Below are positions 56,593-64,000 of a stretch of 64,000 nt of DNA, piece after piece; within the stretch, counting starts at the first letter, position 1; each line of letters opens with the position of its first letter. Made by a program: the position numbers and the translations under genes. The stretch is from Streptomyces marinisediminis. GTDB lineage: Bacteria > Actinomycetota > Actinomycetes > Streptomycetales > Streptomycetaceae. The stretch is taken from positions 1-64,000 of the forward strand of contig NZ_JAPKFL010000002.1 in the NCBI RefSeq assembly GCF_026262575.1. The letters run 5' to 3'. The notes beneath the pieces were generated by a model. That model did not search any database and had not been told where the DNA came from. It saw only the letters and a program-made list of their open reading frames with translations.

Positions 56593-57738
56593 CTACCGGC
56601 GGAACGGGCCGCGCACCTCGTAGGTGACGCCGTCGGTGCCCGCGACGAAGCCGGAGGCGCCGCGCTGGGAGGAGAAGTACAGCCGGGTCCCGTCCGGGGA
56701 GAAGGCCGGGCCCGTGATCTCGGACTCGGGGTGGCCGTCGACGCGGACGACCGGCGCCACCACGCCGTCGGGCGTGATGATGTTGATCTCCATGTTGCCG
56801 CCGTCCTCGGCCACGTAGAGGTCGCCGCCCGCGGTGCCGGTGACGTTGTCGACGCCGTCGAGGCTGCCGCCGCCGTCGTAAGTGAGGCCGAGCGTCTGGC
56901 GACGGGCGTCGTAGGCCCACACCCGGCCGTCGCCCTTGGTGGTGAAGTAGCACACGCCGTCGTGGTAGTGGCAGCCCTCGCCGCCGTCGAAGTGCAGGGC
57001 CTCGGGCACCTGGCGCCGGGTCTGCGGGCCGAACAGCGAGGCCTCCGGCTCGGGCACCGGGCGCCAGTCGACGCCGCCGTCGGCGGCGCGGCACAGGACG
57101 TCGAGGCGGCCGTCGGCCAGGTCGCCCCACTCGTCGGGCGTGAAGCGGTAGAAGCACCCGTCGGACTCGTCCTCGGTGAGGTAGACGACGCGGCGCTCGG
57201 TGTCGCAGGCGGCGGCCTCGTGCTTGAAGCGGCCCATGGCGGGCCGGGCGACGGCCTCGCGGCGGCCGTAGGGGTCGGTCTCGTAGACCCGGCCGCGGAA
57301 GGCCTCCTCGCAGGAGAGCCAGGTGTGCCACGGCGTGGCGCCGCCCGCGCAGTTGAGCATGGTGCCCGACAGGGTGCGGTAGGCCCGGTCCACGGAGCCG
57401 TCGGCGCGGAAGCGGATCGCGCAGACGCCGCCGATGAGCGGCAGTTCGCTGTTGGAGACGTAGATCCAGCCGTCGCCGTCGGGGAAGCAGGCACCCCCGT
57501 CGGGGGCACCGTGCCACAGGATGCCGCCGACCGGGCGGCCGGAGCGGGCGACGACGCGGCCGGTGAAGCCCTCCGGCAGCGCCAGGCCGCTCGCGTCGGG
57601 GGCTCTGAGCGGGCCGTAGGGACCGGCGCCGGGCAGCGCCCGGGTCGAGGCGGCGGCCGCGTTCTGCCAGAGCACGCCCGACAGGGCGGCGGCGCCCGCC
57701 CCGGCCGAGGCCGCGCGGAGGAAGGTACGACGCTCCAT
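56593..57738 (-). CDS. Tat-exported PhoX-like/DUF839 protein (381 aa)
   Basis: Secreted beta-propeller protein related to PhoX phosphatases. The N-terminus [24 protein letters not shown] is a twin-arginine signal. Family marks are WLSCEEAFRGRVYETDPYGR, GRFKHEAAACD, VVYLTEDESDGCFYRF, and GDLYVAEDGGNMEINIITPDG with the Glu/Asp calcium or iron ligands expected of PhoX. It is shorter than classical PhoX (over 600 aa), so the activity is uncertain. ATG has GGGGAG 6 nt upstream. No gene seen in 57739-58022. Confidence 0.82.
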   Translation of the reverse strand: MERRTFLRAASAGAGAAALSGVLWQNAAAASTRALPGAGPYGPLRAPDASGLALPEGFTGRVVARSGRPVGGILWHGAPDGGACFPDGDGWIYVSNSELPLIGGVCAIRFRADGSVDRAYRTLSGTMLNCAGGATPWHTWLSCEEAFRGRVYETDPYGRREAVARPAMGRFKHEAAACDTERRVVYLTEDESDGCFYRFTPDEWGDLADGRLDVLCRAADGGVDWRPVPEPEASLFGPQTRRQVPEALHFDGGEGCHYHDGVCYFTTKGDGRVWAYDARRQTLGLTYDGGGSLDGVDNVTGTAGGDLYVAEDGGNMEINIITPDGVVAPVVRVDGHPESEITGPAFSPDGTRLYFSSQRGASGFVAGTDGVTYEVRGPFRR

Positions 57739-58022
57739 AAGTTACTCCCCGGTGTAGACGACGACGCCCGTCAACGTCCCGCACCCGGCGCGCGCCGTAC
57801 AGAGGGAGGAGGCGAACTTCCGGCGAACGTTGCCCCGGGACCGGACGGGCCGGACGCTCGGCCCCGGCCCCGGCCCCGGCCCCTGCCCCCGCGCACGGGC
57901 ACGGCGGGCGCCACGCGGGGCGTCGCACGGCGCGAGAGCACGGCACGAGAGCACGGCACAAGACGCGCGGCGCGCACCGCGTCCCCCGGCACACGCTCCG
58001 TGCGGCGGGCGGCGGCGGGGGG

Positions 58023-58028
58023 TAGAGT
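58023..58028 (+). promoter_or_regulatory. -10 element TAGAGT of the trp leader transcript
   Basis: TAGAGT ends 7 nt before the trpL ATG, so the leader peptide is probably translated from a leaderless mRNA. No convincing -35 hexamer is seen. Confidence 0.5.
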
Positions 58029-58035
58029 TCCGGCC

Positions 58036-58095
58036 ATGTTCGCGCAGCCGCACGCCGGCTCCTGGTGGTGGACCGCTCCTTCGGCGGCCCACTGA
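58036..58095 (+). CDS. trpL: TrpL leader peptide (19 aa)
   Basis: MFAQPHAGSWWWTAPSAAH: three consecutive Trp codons (58063-58071) near the middle. No Shine-Dalgarno; see the -10 element just upstream. This is the sensor of a ribosome-mediated attenuator: low charged tRNA-Trp stalls the ribosome at the WWW codons. Confidence 0.92.
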   Translation: MFAQPHAGSWWWTAPSAAH

Positions 58096-58146
58096 CGCGC
58101 GTACCCCGACCCACCCACGCGAAGGCCGCCCGAGAGGCGGCCTTCG
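58083..58146 (+). promoter_or_regulatory. trp attenuator: antiterminator and terminator
   Basis: Terminator: CGAAGGCCGCC (58120-58130) with GGCGGCCTTCG (58136-58146), 11-bp stem, 5-nt loop. Competing antiterminator: GGCGGCC (58083-58089, in codons Ala-Ala-His of trpL) with GGCCGCC (58124-58130). A ribosome stalled at WWW leaves 58083-58089 free, favouring antitermination; one reaching the stop (58093-58095) covers it. Confidence 0.85.
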
Positions 58147-58211
58147 GCGTGTACGCCCCCGGCGGGCCGCTTCCTCTCCGGCATCCTCGGCAAGACGGAA
58201 GGAAGAACACC

Positions 58212-60128
58212 GTGCCCCGCTCCCCCGGCGTCCTCGACGCCCTGCTCGCCCCCGACGCTCCGCCCTTCGCCCTGCTGCGCCGCCGCGCCCCGGGGCGCGA
58301 CCACGACGTCGTGGAGGTGCTCGTCGGCTCCGTGCGCGACGTCGAACACCTGGCGCAGCTCCCCGACGGCGGCGGGCTCGGCGCGCTCGCGCTGGTGCCG
58401 TTCCGGCAGTTGCGCGAGCGCGGCTTCGACGTCACCGACGACGGCACGCCGCTGACGGTGCTGCTCCCGCACGAGCGGCACGAGCTGCCCGTCGCGGAGG
58501 TGGTGGCGGCGCTCCCCGGCCATGCCGTGGCGGTCACCGAAGGCGCGTTCGACGTGGACGACGCCGCCTACGCGGACGTCGTGCGCCGCGTCGTCGCGGA
58601 CGAGATCGGCGCCGGGGAGGGGGCCAACTTCGTCGTCCGGCGGGTCTTCCGGGGCACGGTCGAGGGCTACGCGCCGCGCGACGGCCTGGCGCTCTTCCGG
58701 CGCCTGCTGACCGGGGAGCGCGGCGCGTACTGGACGTTCGTCGTGCACACCGGACGCCGCACGCTCGTCGGCGCGAGCCCGGAGGCGCACGTGCGGATGA
58801 GCGGGGGCACGGTGGTGATGAACCCGATCAGCGGCACCTACCGCTACCCGCCCGAGGGGCCGGGCGCCGAGGGCCTGCTGGACTTCCTCGGCGACGCCAA
58901 GGAGACGGCCGAGCTGTCGATGGTCGTCGACGAGGAGCTGAAGATGATGTGCGCCGTCGGGGACATGGGCGGTGTGGTCGTCGGCCCCCGGCTGAAGGAG
59001 ATGGCCCACCTCGCGCACACCGAGTACGAACTGCGCGGGCGCACCACGCTGGACGCGCGCGAGGTGCTGCGCGCGACGATGTTCGCGGCGACGGTCACCG
59101 GCAGTCCGCTGGAGAACGCCTGCCGCGTCATCCGGCGCCACGAGGACGGCGGCCGTGGCTACTACGCGGGCGCGCTGGCCCTGCTGGGCCGGGACGCGGG
59201 CGGCGCGCAGACCCTGGACTCCCCCATCCTCATCCGCACCGCCGACATCGACGCGGCCGACGGCCGCCTCCGCGTGCCGGTCGGCGCCACGCTGGTGCGC
59301 GACTCCGACCCGGCCGGCGAGGTCGCCGAGACGCACGCCAAGGCGGCCGCCGTCCTCACCGCGCTCGGGGTGCGCCCGGCCGGCCCGGGCGCACCCGCCC
59401 GGCGGCCCGCTCTCGCCGCCGACCCCCGCGTCCGCGCCGCGCTGGACGCCCGCCGCGCGGGCCTCGCCCCCTTCTGGCTGCGGCTGCGCGCACCGCGTGA
59501 GCGCGGCCCCGTGCGCGGCCGGGCCCTCGTGGTGGACGGCGAGGACGGCTTCACCGCGATGCTGGCCCACGTGCTGCGCTCCACCGGGCTCGACGTCACG
59601 GTGCGCCGCTACGACGAGCCGGGGCTGCCCGCGGCGGCGGCGGCCCACCCGGGCCCGGTCGTGCTCGGGCCGGGCCCCGGCGACCCGCGCACGACCCGCG
59701 ACCCCAGGATGCGGGCCCTGCGCGCGCTGGCGGCCGGACTGCTGCGCGGCCACCGCGGCGGCCTGCTGGGCGTGTGCCTGGGCCACGAACTCCTCGCGGC
59801 CGAGCTGGGGTTGCCGCTGGTGCGCAAGGAGCGGCCGTACCAGGGCGCCCAGGAGCGCGTCGACCTCTTCGGCCGGGCGCACACCGTCGGCTTCTACAAC
59901 TCCTTCACCGCCCGCTGCACGGACGCGACCGCCGCCCGGCTGGCCCTGGACGGCGTCGAACTGGCCCGGGACGCGGCCACGGGCGACGTCCACGCCCTGC
60001 GCGGCCCCGGCTTCGCCGGCGTCCAGTTCCACCCGGAGTCGGTGCTCACCCTGGACGGGGCGGCGCTCGTCGCCGACCTGCTCGCGGGCGCGGGCGCGCC
60101 CGCCCGGGGGCCGCGGGCCGCGCCGTGA
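58212..60128 (+). CDS. Fused anthranilate synthase TrpE-TrpG (638 aa)
   Basis: Component I (about 1-430) converts chorismate to anthranilate: SPEAHVRMSGGTVVMNPISGTYRYP, LDFLGDAKETAELSMVVDEELKMMCAVGD, and GRGYYAGALALLGRDAGG. Component II (about 440-638) is a glutamine amidotransferase with GVCLGHELLAAELGL (Cys nucleophile) and VQFHPESVLT (His-Glu). The layout is the PhzE/TrpEG type; ADIC synthase of phenazine or similar pathways cannot be excluded by domain order, but the trp leader argues for tryptophan supply. The usual LLES feedback motif is not clear (ALLRRR instead). GTG start with GGAAGGAAG. Confidence 0.92.
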   Translation: MPRSPGVLDALLAPDAPPFALLRRRAPGRDHDVVEVLVGSVRDVEHLAQLPDGGGLGALALVPFRQLRERGFDVTDDGTPLTVLLPHERHELPVAEVVAALPGHAVAVTEGAFDVDDAAYADVVRRVVADEIGAGEGANFVVRRVFRGTVEGYAPRDGLALFRRLLTGERGAYWTFVVHTGRRTLVGASPEAHVRMSGGTVVMNPISGTYRYPPEGPGAEGLLDFLGDAKETAELSMVVDEELKMMCAVGDMGGVVVGPRLKEMAHLAHTEYELRGRTTLDAREVLRATMFAATVTGSPLENACRVIRRHEDGGRGYYAGALALLGRDAGGAQTLDSPILIRTADIDAADGRLRVPVGATLVRDSDPAGEVAETHAKAAAVLTALGVRPAGPGAPARRPALAADPRVRAALDARRAGLAPFWLRLRAPRERGPVRGRALVVDGEDGFTAMLAHVLRSTGLDVTVRRYDEPGLPAAAAAHPGPVVLGPGPGDPRTTRDPRMRALRALAAGLLRGHRGGLLGVCLGHELLAAELGLPLVRKERPYQGAQERVDLFGRAHTVGFYNSFTARCTDATAARLALDGVELARDAATGDVHALRGPGFAGVQFHPESVLTLDGAALVADLLAGAGAPARGPRAAP

Positions 60129-60147
60129 CGCGGCGGCGGCGCGGGGG

Positions 60148-61146
60148 CTACCCGAAGAACACCTCGTTCTCGGCGTAGCGGGCCGGGTCGACGGTCTTCG
60201 GCGTGGCGAGGGCGTCGGCCAGAGGCACGCGGACGACGTCGGTGCCGCGGAGCGCGACCATGCGGCCCCACGCCCCCGCGTGCACCGCGTCGATGGCGTG
60301 CAGCCCGAACCGGGTGGCCAGCCAGCGGTCGAACGGGGTGGGGGTGCCGCCGCGCTGGATGTGGCCGAGCATGGTGGCGCGGGCCTCGTGGCCGGTGCGC
60401 CGCTCGATCTCCCGGCCCAGCCACTCCCCGATGCCCGACAGCCCGCCCAGCCGCACCTCGGTGCCGGCGGGGCGGGCGTTGTCGGCGACGACGACGATGG
60501 GGGCGTAGCTGGCGCCGAACCGGGAGCGCACCCACCCGCAGACCCGGTCCAGGTCGAAGGGGCGCTCGGGGATCAGGACGCCGTTGGCGCCCCCGGCGAG
60601 CCCGGCGTGCACCGCGATCCAGCCGCTGTTGCGGCCCATCACCTCCACGACGAGCACCCGTTTGTGGGACTCGGCGGTGGTGTGCAGGCGGTCGATGGTC
60701 TCGGTGGCCACGGTGACGGCGGTGTCGAAGCCGACGGTGTAGTCGGTCCCGGCGATGTCGTTGTCGATGGTCTTCGGTACGCCGACGCAGGGGATGCCGT
60801 GCTCGTCCGCGAGGGAGGCGGCGGCCGTCAGCGTGTGGACGCCGCCGATGACGACGAGTCCGTCCAGCCCGCGCGCGGCGAGCGTGGCGCGCACCCGGGC
60901 CGGACCGTCGGCCTCGGCCAGCGGGTCGGTGCGGGAGGAGCCGAGCACCGTGCCGCCGCGCGGGAGCGTGCCGCGCACCTGCGGGATGTCCAGCTCCGTG
61001 GCGTCGTCCTCCAGCACGCCGCGCCAGCCGTCGCGGAAGCCGGTGAAGGTGTCGCCGTAACTCTGCACGCCCTTGCGGACGACGGCGCGGATGACCGCGT
61101 TGAGGCCGGGGCAGTCACTGCCGCCGGTCAGCACTCCGACGCGCAT
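60148..61146 (-). CDS. 6-phosphofructokinase, PfkA family, altered active site (332 aa)
   Basis: Glycolytic or PPi-type kinase making fructose-1,6-bisphosphate. MRVGVLTGGSDCPGLNAVIRAVV, PKTIDNDIAGTDYTVGFDTAV, VVEVMGRNSGWIAVHAGLAGGAN and TMLGHIQRGGTPTPFDR are conserved. The nucleotide/Mg loop is IGGVHTL where E. coli has IGGDGS and actinobacterial relatives GGE/D-G/D-T: the metal-binding acid is Val and the donor-specificity Gly/Asp is His. PKTIDND carries the Lys usual in group III enzymes. ATG with AGGAGGG. It converges on trpEG with a 19-bp gap. Donor and activity uncertain. Confidence 0.9.
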   Translation of the reverse strand: MRVGVLTGGSDCPGLNAVIRAVVRKGVQSYGDTFTGFRDGWRGVLEDDATELDIPQVRGTLPRGGTVLGSSRTDPLAEADGPARVRATLAARGLDGLVVIGGVHTLTAAASLADEHGIPCVGVPKTIDNDIAGTDYTVGFDTAVTVATETIDRLHTTAESHKRVLVVEVMGRNSGWIAVHAGLAGGANGVLIPERPFDLDRVCGWVRSRFGASYAPIVVVADNARPAGTEVRLGGLSGIGEWLGREIERRTGHEARATMLGHIQRGGTPTPFDRWLATRFGLHAIDAVHAGAWGRMVALRGTDVVRVPLADALATPKTVDPARYAENEVFFG

Positions 61147-61194
61147 GGTTCGTCCCTCCTGTCACGTTTCGGGCAGACGCTAGGCTACCGTCGC

Positions 61195-61896
61195 TCAGCC
61201 CTCGTCCAGACCCGTCTCGATCGCGTACCGCACCAGCTCGACGCGGTTGTGCAACTGGAGCTTGCCGAGGGTGTTCTGCACGTGGTTCTGCACCGTGCGG
61301 TGGCTGATCACCAGCCGCTCGGCGATCTGCTTGTACGACAGCCCCTTCGCGACCAGGCGCAGCACCTCCGTCTCCCGCTCCGTCAGGTGCGGCGCCTCCG
61401 GCCGGCCCGCCTCGCGCGGGGCGTCGGCCGTCCGGGCCTCGCCGGCCAGCCGCCGGTACTCCCCGAGGACCAGCCCCGCCAGCCCGGGCGTGAACACCGG
61501 GTCCCCCGCTGCCGTGCGGCGCACCGCGTCGATCAGCTCCCCGGGACCGGCCGACTTCACCAGGTAGCCGGTGGCCCCGGACTTGACGGCCTCCAGCACG
61601 TCGGCGTGCTCGCCGCTCGCGGAGAGCACCAGCACGCGCATTGCCGAGTCCTCGCGCACCAGCCGCCGGCACACCTCCACGCCGGGCAGCTCCGGCAGGT
61701 TGAGGTCGAGCACGAGCACGTCGGGGCGCGCGGCCTCGGCACGGCGCACCGCCTGCGACCCGTCCCCCGCGGTGGCCACCACCTCGAACCCGGCCGCCGC
61801 CAGGTCGCGGGCCACGGCGTCGCGCCACATGGGGTGGTCGTCGACCACCATCACCCGGACGCCGGGCTCCCCGGCGGCGTCGGCGGTCTCCGTCAT
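61195..61896 (-). CDS. NarL/LuxR-type response regulator, MacR-like (233 aa)
   Basis: Receiver domain with acidic pocket VMVVDDHPMWRDAVARDL and phospho-acceptor Asp64 (VLVLDLNLPELPG), followed by a LuxR HTH (LTERETEVLRLVAKGLSYKQIAERLVISHRTVQNHVQNTLGKLQLHNRVELVRYA). Its partner kinase is upstream with a 4-bp overlap (ATGA). The gene order after pfkA matches, from memory, SCO2121/SCO2120 (macR/macS) of S. coelicolor, whose regulator controls membrane-protein genes and development. Confidence 0.9.
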   Translation of the reverse strand: MTETADAAGEPGVRVMVVDDHPMWRDAVARDLAAAGFEVVATAGDGSQAVRRAEAARPDVLVLDLNLPELPGVEVCRRLVREDSAMRVLVLSASGEHADVLEAVKSGATGYLVKSAGPGELIDAVRRTAAGDPVFTPGLAGLVLGEYRRLAGEARTADAPREAGRPEAPHLTERETEVLRLVAKGLSYKQIAERLVISHRTVQNHVQNTLGKLQLHNRVELVRYAIETGLDEG

Positions 61897-63554
61897 CGCT
61901 TCGGCACCTTCAGCTCAACCTCCGTACCCTGACCGGGAATCGAGACGATCTCCGCGCTGCCGCCGAGCTCGCGCAGCCTGCCGCGGATCGACAGTGACAC
62001 ACCGAGGCGGCCCTCGGCCTCCGCCGCCTCCAGCCGACCCGCCGGGATGCCGGGGCCGTCGTCCCGCACCGTCACCAGGACCGCGTCGGGCTCGTCCTCC
62101 AGCAGAATCCAGGCCCGGGCCGACGCCCCGGCGTGGCGGCGCACGTTGTCCAGGGCCGCGCCCACCGCCTGGGCGACGCTGCGGGCCGCGCCGGGCGGCA
62201 GCGGCACCGGTGCGCCGGGCTCGGACACGGTGACCCGGCCGTCCGCGTGCAGGGCCAGCAGCGGCCGCAGGTCCACCGGGGCACCGGCGTCCGCACCGGC
62301 CTGGTCGGAGAGGCCGGGCAGGTCGGGTGGGCCGGGCGCGCCCCCGTCGGCCCCACCGCGCGCGGGCCGGGCCGGGGGCTCCGCGCCCGCCGCGGCGGCA
62401 CCGCCGCGGACGCCGATGCCGCTGGAGACGAGCGCGCGCAGCGCCACCTCCTGCTCGCCCGCCATCCGGCCCAGCTCCGCCGCCTCGCCGCCCAGCGCGG
62501 AGCCGCGCCGCTGCACCATGGCCAGCACCTGGAGCACGCTGTCGTGGATGTCGCGCGCCAGCCGCTCCCGCTCCCGGGTGGCGGCCTCGATGCGCAGCGC
62601 CTCGGCCAGCGCCCGCTCCGAACTGCGGGCCACCTCCACGACGTAGCCGATGCCGATGCTCGCGACGGTCACGAGCAGGATGTTGTGGACCGTGTCCCGG
62701 CTCAGCGCGCCGCGCTCGACGAGGTTGGCGGCGCCGATGACCAGGGACGCGGCAGCGGCCCACCGCCAGCCGCCCTTGATGGCGAACGCCAGCACGGCCC
62801 CGGCCACCCAGATGGAGGGCAGCGTCGGGCGCACCACGGAGGCGGTGTCGGCGAGCGGCGAGATGAGGATGCCGGTCAGCGCGAGGGTGAGGTCGGCGGC
62901 CAGGAAGCGCGGGGTGCAGCGCGCGGCCGAGGAGACGCGGGGCAGGGTGGCCAGCGTCCACACCGCGAGGACGGCGAGGTAGGCGGCGCCCAGCGCGTCC
63001 CGGTCGTATGCGTCGGCGTGGTAGCCGAAGACGCCGACGGCGTAGGCGGCCGTGAGCACCCGGTACCCGGCGAGCGCCCGCCACAGCGGCTGCTCGACGG
63101 ACATCCGCGTCACCCGGAACCGCCCCGCGAGCCGTCCCCGCCACCCCGCGACGGCCCCCACGCCCCGGGAGCCGGGCGCGGTCACGGCGGAGTCGAGGCC
63201 GCCCGGCGCGGAGGTCCCGGCCACCGGCCCACCGGACGCCGGGACGAGGGCCTCAGGCCCACCGGGCGCGGGCACGGCGGACGCGGGAACCTTGGCGGAG
63301 GGCACGCGTTCACCGGACACCGAGCCGCCAGGCGCACGGCCACCGGACACCGAGCCGCCAGGCGGGCGGTCCCCGGGCGGAACGCCGCCGGACTGAGCGC
63401 GGCCGGGTGCGAGCCCCCCGGACGGGACGCCGCCGGGTCCGTGTCCCACGGGCGGGGGGCCGTCGGACGCGGCGCCGGGGGCCGGCGGGGGGTCGTGCGG
63501 GCCGTCGGGAGAACGCGCCGTGCTCGGGCGGGGCCCGTCGTGCGTACTGGTCAT
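61893..63554 (-). CDS. Sensor histidine kinase, MacS-like, with long N-terminal tail (553 aa)
   Basis: HisKA_3-type membrane kinase. The conserved sensor domain begins MSVEQPLWRALAGYRVLTAAYAVGVFGYHADAYDR at residue 151 and spans about five membrane segments; the phospho-His is in ERERLARDIHDSVLQVLAMVQ; HATPase motifs are ALDNVRRHAGA and VRDDGPGIPAGRLE. Residues 1-150 are a Gly/Pro/Ser/Ala-rich repetitive tail (PPGGSVSGGRAPGGSVSGE) not typical of the family. The ATG at 63554 has GGGGGGAG at 5 nt; an ATG at 63104 (M151) with no strong Shine-Dalgarno is the alternative start. Overlaps the regulator by 4 bp. Confidence 0.88.
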   Translation of the reverse strand: MTSTHDGPRPSTARSPDGPHDPPPAPGAASDGPPPVGHGPGGVPSGGLAPGRAQSGGVPPGDRPPGGSVSGGRAPGGSVSGERVPSAKVPASAVPAPGGPEALVPASGGPVAGTSAPGGLDSAVTAPGSRGVGAVAGWRGRLAGRFRVTRMSVEQPLWRALAGYRVLTAAYAVGVFGYHADAYDRDALGAAYLAVLAVWTLATLPRVSSAARCTPRFLAADLTLALTGILISPLADTASVVRPTLPSIWVAGAVLAFAIKGGWRWAAAASLVIGAANLVERGALSRDTVHNILLVTVASIGIGYVVEVARSSERALAEALRIEAATRERERLARDIHDSVLQVLAMVQRRGSALGGEAAELGRMAGEQEVALRALVSSGIGVRGGAAAAGAEPPARPARGGADGGAPGPPDLPGLSDQAGADAGAPVDLRPLLALHADGRVTVSEPGAPVPLPPGAARSVAQAVGAALDNVRRHAGASARAWILLEDEPDAVLVTVRDDGPGIPAGRLEAAEAEGRLGVSLSIRGRLRELGGSAEIVSIPGQGTEVELKVPKR

Positions 63555-63580
63555 CGTCGCTCCCCCCGGAGGTACCGCGG

Positions 63581-64000
63581 TCAGGCGGCCTGGCCGCCCG
63601 TCTGGTCGTCCTGCTCCCTCGCGGCGGCCCTGGCCGCGTCCCTGGCCGCCTTCTCCGCCGCCTTCTCGGCCTTCTCCGCCTCCGCGATCTGCCGTTTGGC
63701 GGCGGTGGCGTAGATGTCGACGTACTCCTGGCCGGACAGCTTCATGATCTCGTACATGACCTCGTCGGTCAGCGAACGCTGGATGAACCGGTCGCCGTCC
63801 ATGCCCTGGTAGCGGCTGAAGTCCAGCGGGCGCCCGATGCGGATGCCGGGGCGCATGAGCTTGGGCACCACCTTGCCCGGCGGCTGGATCTTCTCCGTGT
63901 CGATCATCGCGACGGGGATCACCGGCGCCCCGGTGGCCAGGGCGATGCGGGCCAGCCCGCCGGGTTTGCCCCGGTAGAGGCGCCCGTCCGGGGAGCGCGT
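63581..64000 (-). CDS. PlsC-type lysophospholipid acyltransferase, 3' part
   Basis: C-terminal part of a 1-acylglycerol-3-phosphate acyltransferase; the 5' end is outside the window. The in-frame end reads TRSPDGRLYRGKPGGLARIALATGAPVIPVAMIDTEK, the acyltransferase motif III region, then IRIGRPLDFSRYQGM, and an Ala/Glu/Lys coiled-coil tail ending QDDQTGGQAA. The stop lies 26 bp from the histidine kinase start. Acts on membrane phospholipid synthesis. Confidence 0.88.
   Translation of the reverse strand, partial: TRSPDGRLYRGKPGGLARIALATGAPVIPVAMIDTEKIQPPGKVVPKLMRPGIRIGRPLDFSRYQGMDGDRFIQRSLTDEVMYEIMKLSGQEYVDIYATAAKRQIAEAEKAEKAAEKAARDAARAAAREQDDQTGGQAA

Noticed and set aside
50839..57738. Mobile element boundaries around the accessory block
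   Set aside because: No integrase, transposase, tRNA or flanking direct repeat could be seen; the 27-bp repeats at 55366-55426 are internal and close together.

Overview
The window is about 64 kb of very G+C-rich DNA with strong G/C third-position codon bias, many GTG starts, 4-bp stop/start overlaps and TTGACN / TAGRRT promoters. Gene content and order are those of a Streptomyces chromosome core (dcw cluster, then moxR, metF/thi, a PASTA kinase, bfr/bfd, DAHP synthase, trpEG, pfkA and a two-component pair). I saw no tRNA, rRNA, CRISPR array, insertion sequence or integrase.

Layout. (1) 1-18.6 kb, all on the minus strand: the division and cell-wall (dcw) cluster, transcribed rsmH, ftsL, ftsI, murE, murF, mraY, murD, ftsW, murG, ftsQ, ftsZ, pgeF, yggS, sepF, yggT, divIVA. 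It makes the peptidoglycan precursor (MurE/F/D, MraY, MurG), polymerises and crosslinks it at septa (FtsW, FtsI), and assembles the Z ring and polar machinery (FtsZ, SepF, FtsQ, FtsL, DivIVA). A promoter precedes rsmH, and a regulatory spacer with a telomere-like hairpin precedes ftsZ. (2) 18.8-25.1 kb: a beta-carbonic anhydrase, a moxR-DUF58-transglutaminase operon, a strong convergent terminator and a DUF3040 protein. (3) 25.5-33.6 kb: a methyltransferase, a HEPN protein, a TetR-controlled operon (degenerate ABC ATPase, YhgE/Pip membrane protein, TetR), a CrtI-like oxidoreductase behind a palindromic operator, and a Tyr/Gly-rich membrane protein. (4) 33.6-40 kb: metF, thiE, an Rv2175c-like DNA-binding protein and a ferredoxin reductase (minus strand), facing a TPP-riboswitch-controlled thiO-thiS-thiG operon.

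(5) 40.2-48 kb: a PASTA Ser/Thr kinase, an SLT-domain protein with an unusual heptad-repeat N-terminus, endonuclease IV, a sulfite-oxidase-like molybdoenzyme, bacterioferritin and its ferredoxin (each with an iron box), and class II DAHP synthase. (6) 48.1-57.7 kb looks accessory: monomeric isocitrate dehydrogenase, a DHA2 exporter, a methyltransferase, a second exporter preceded by a 38-codon leader ORF whose downstream hairpin hides the exporter Shine-Dalgarno, a TetR regulator divergent from a VOC protein with paired operators, and a Tat-exported DUF839 protein. (7) 58-64 kb: a trp attenuator with a WWW leader peptide and fused trpEG, a phosphofructokinase with altered active-site residues, a NarL-type response regulator and histidine kinase (MacRS-like), and the 3' part of a PlsC acyltransferase running off the window.

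The points most worth a second look are the leader ORF/hairpin before the 53.6-kb exporter, the double-operator divergent promoter at 56.05 kb, the MacR-box-like site at 30.9 kb in the same window as a macRS-like pair, the paired iron boxes at bfr/bfd, the V/H substitutions in the phosphofructokinase nucleotide loop, the telomere-like hairpin before ftsZ, and the heptad repeats in the SLT protein.
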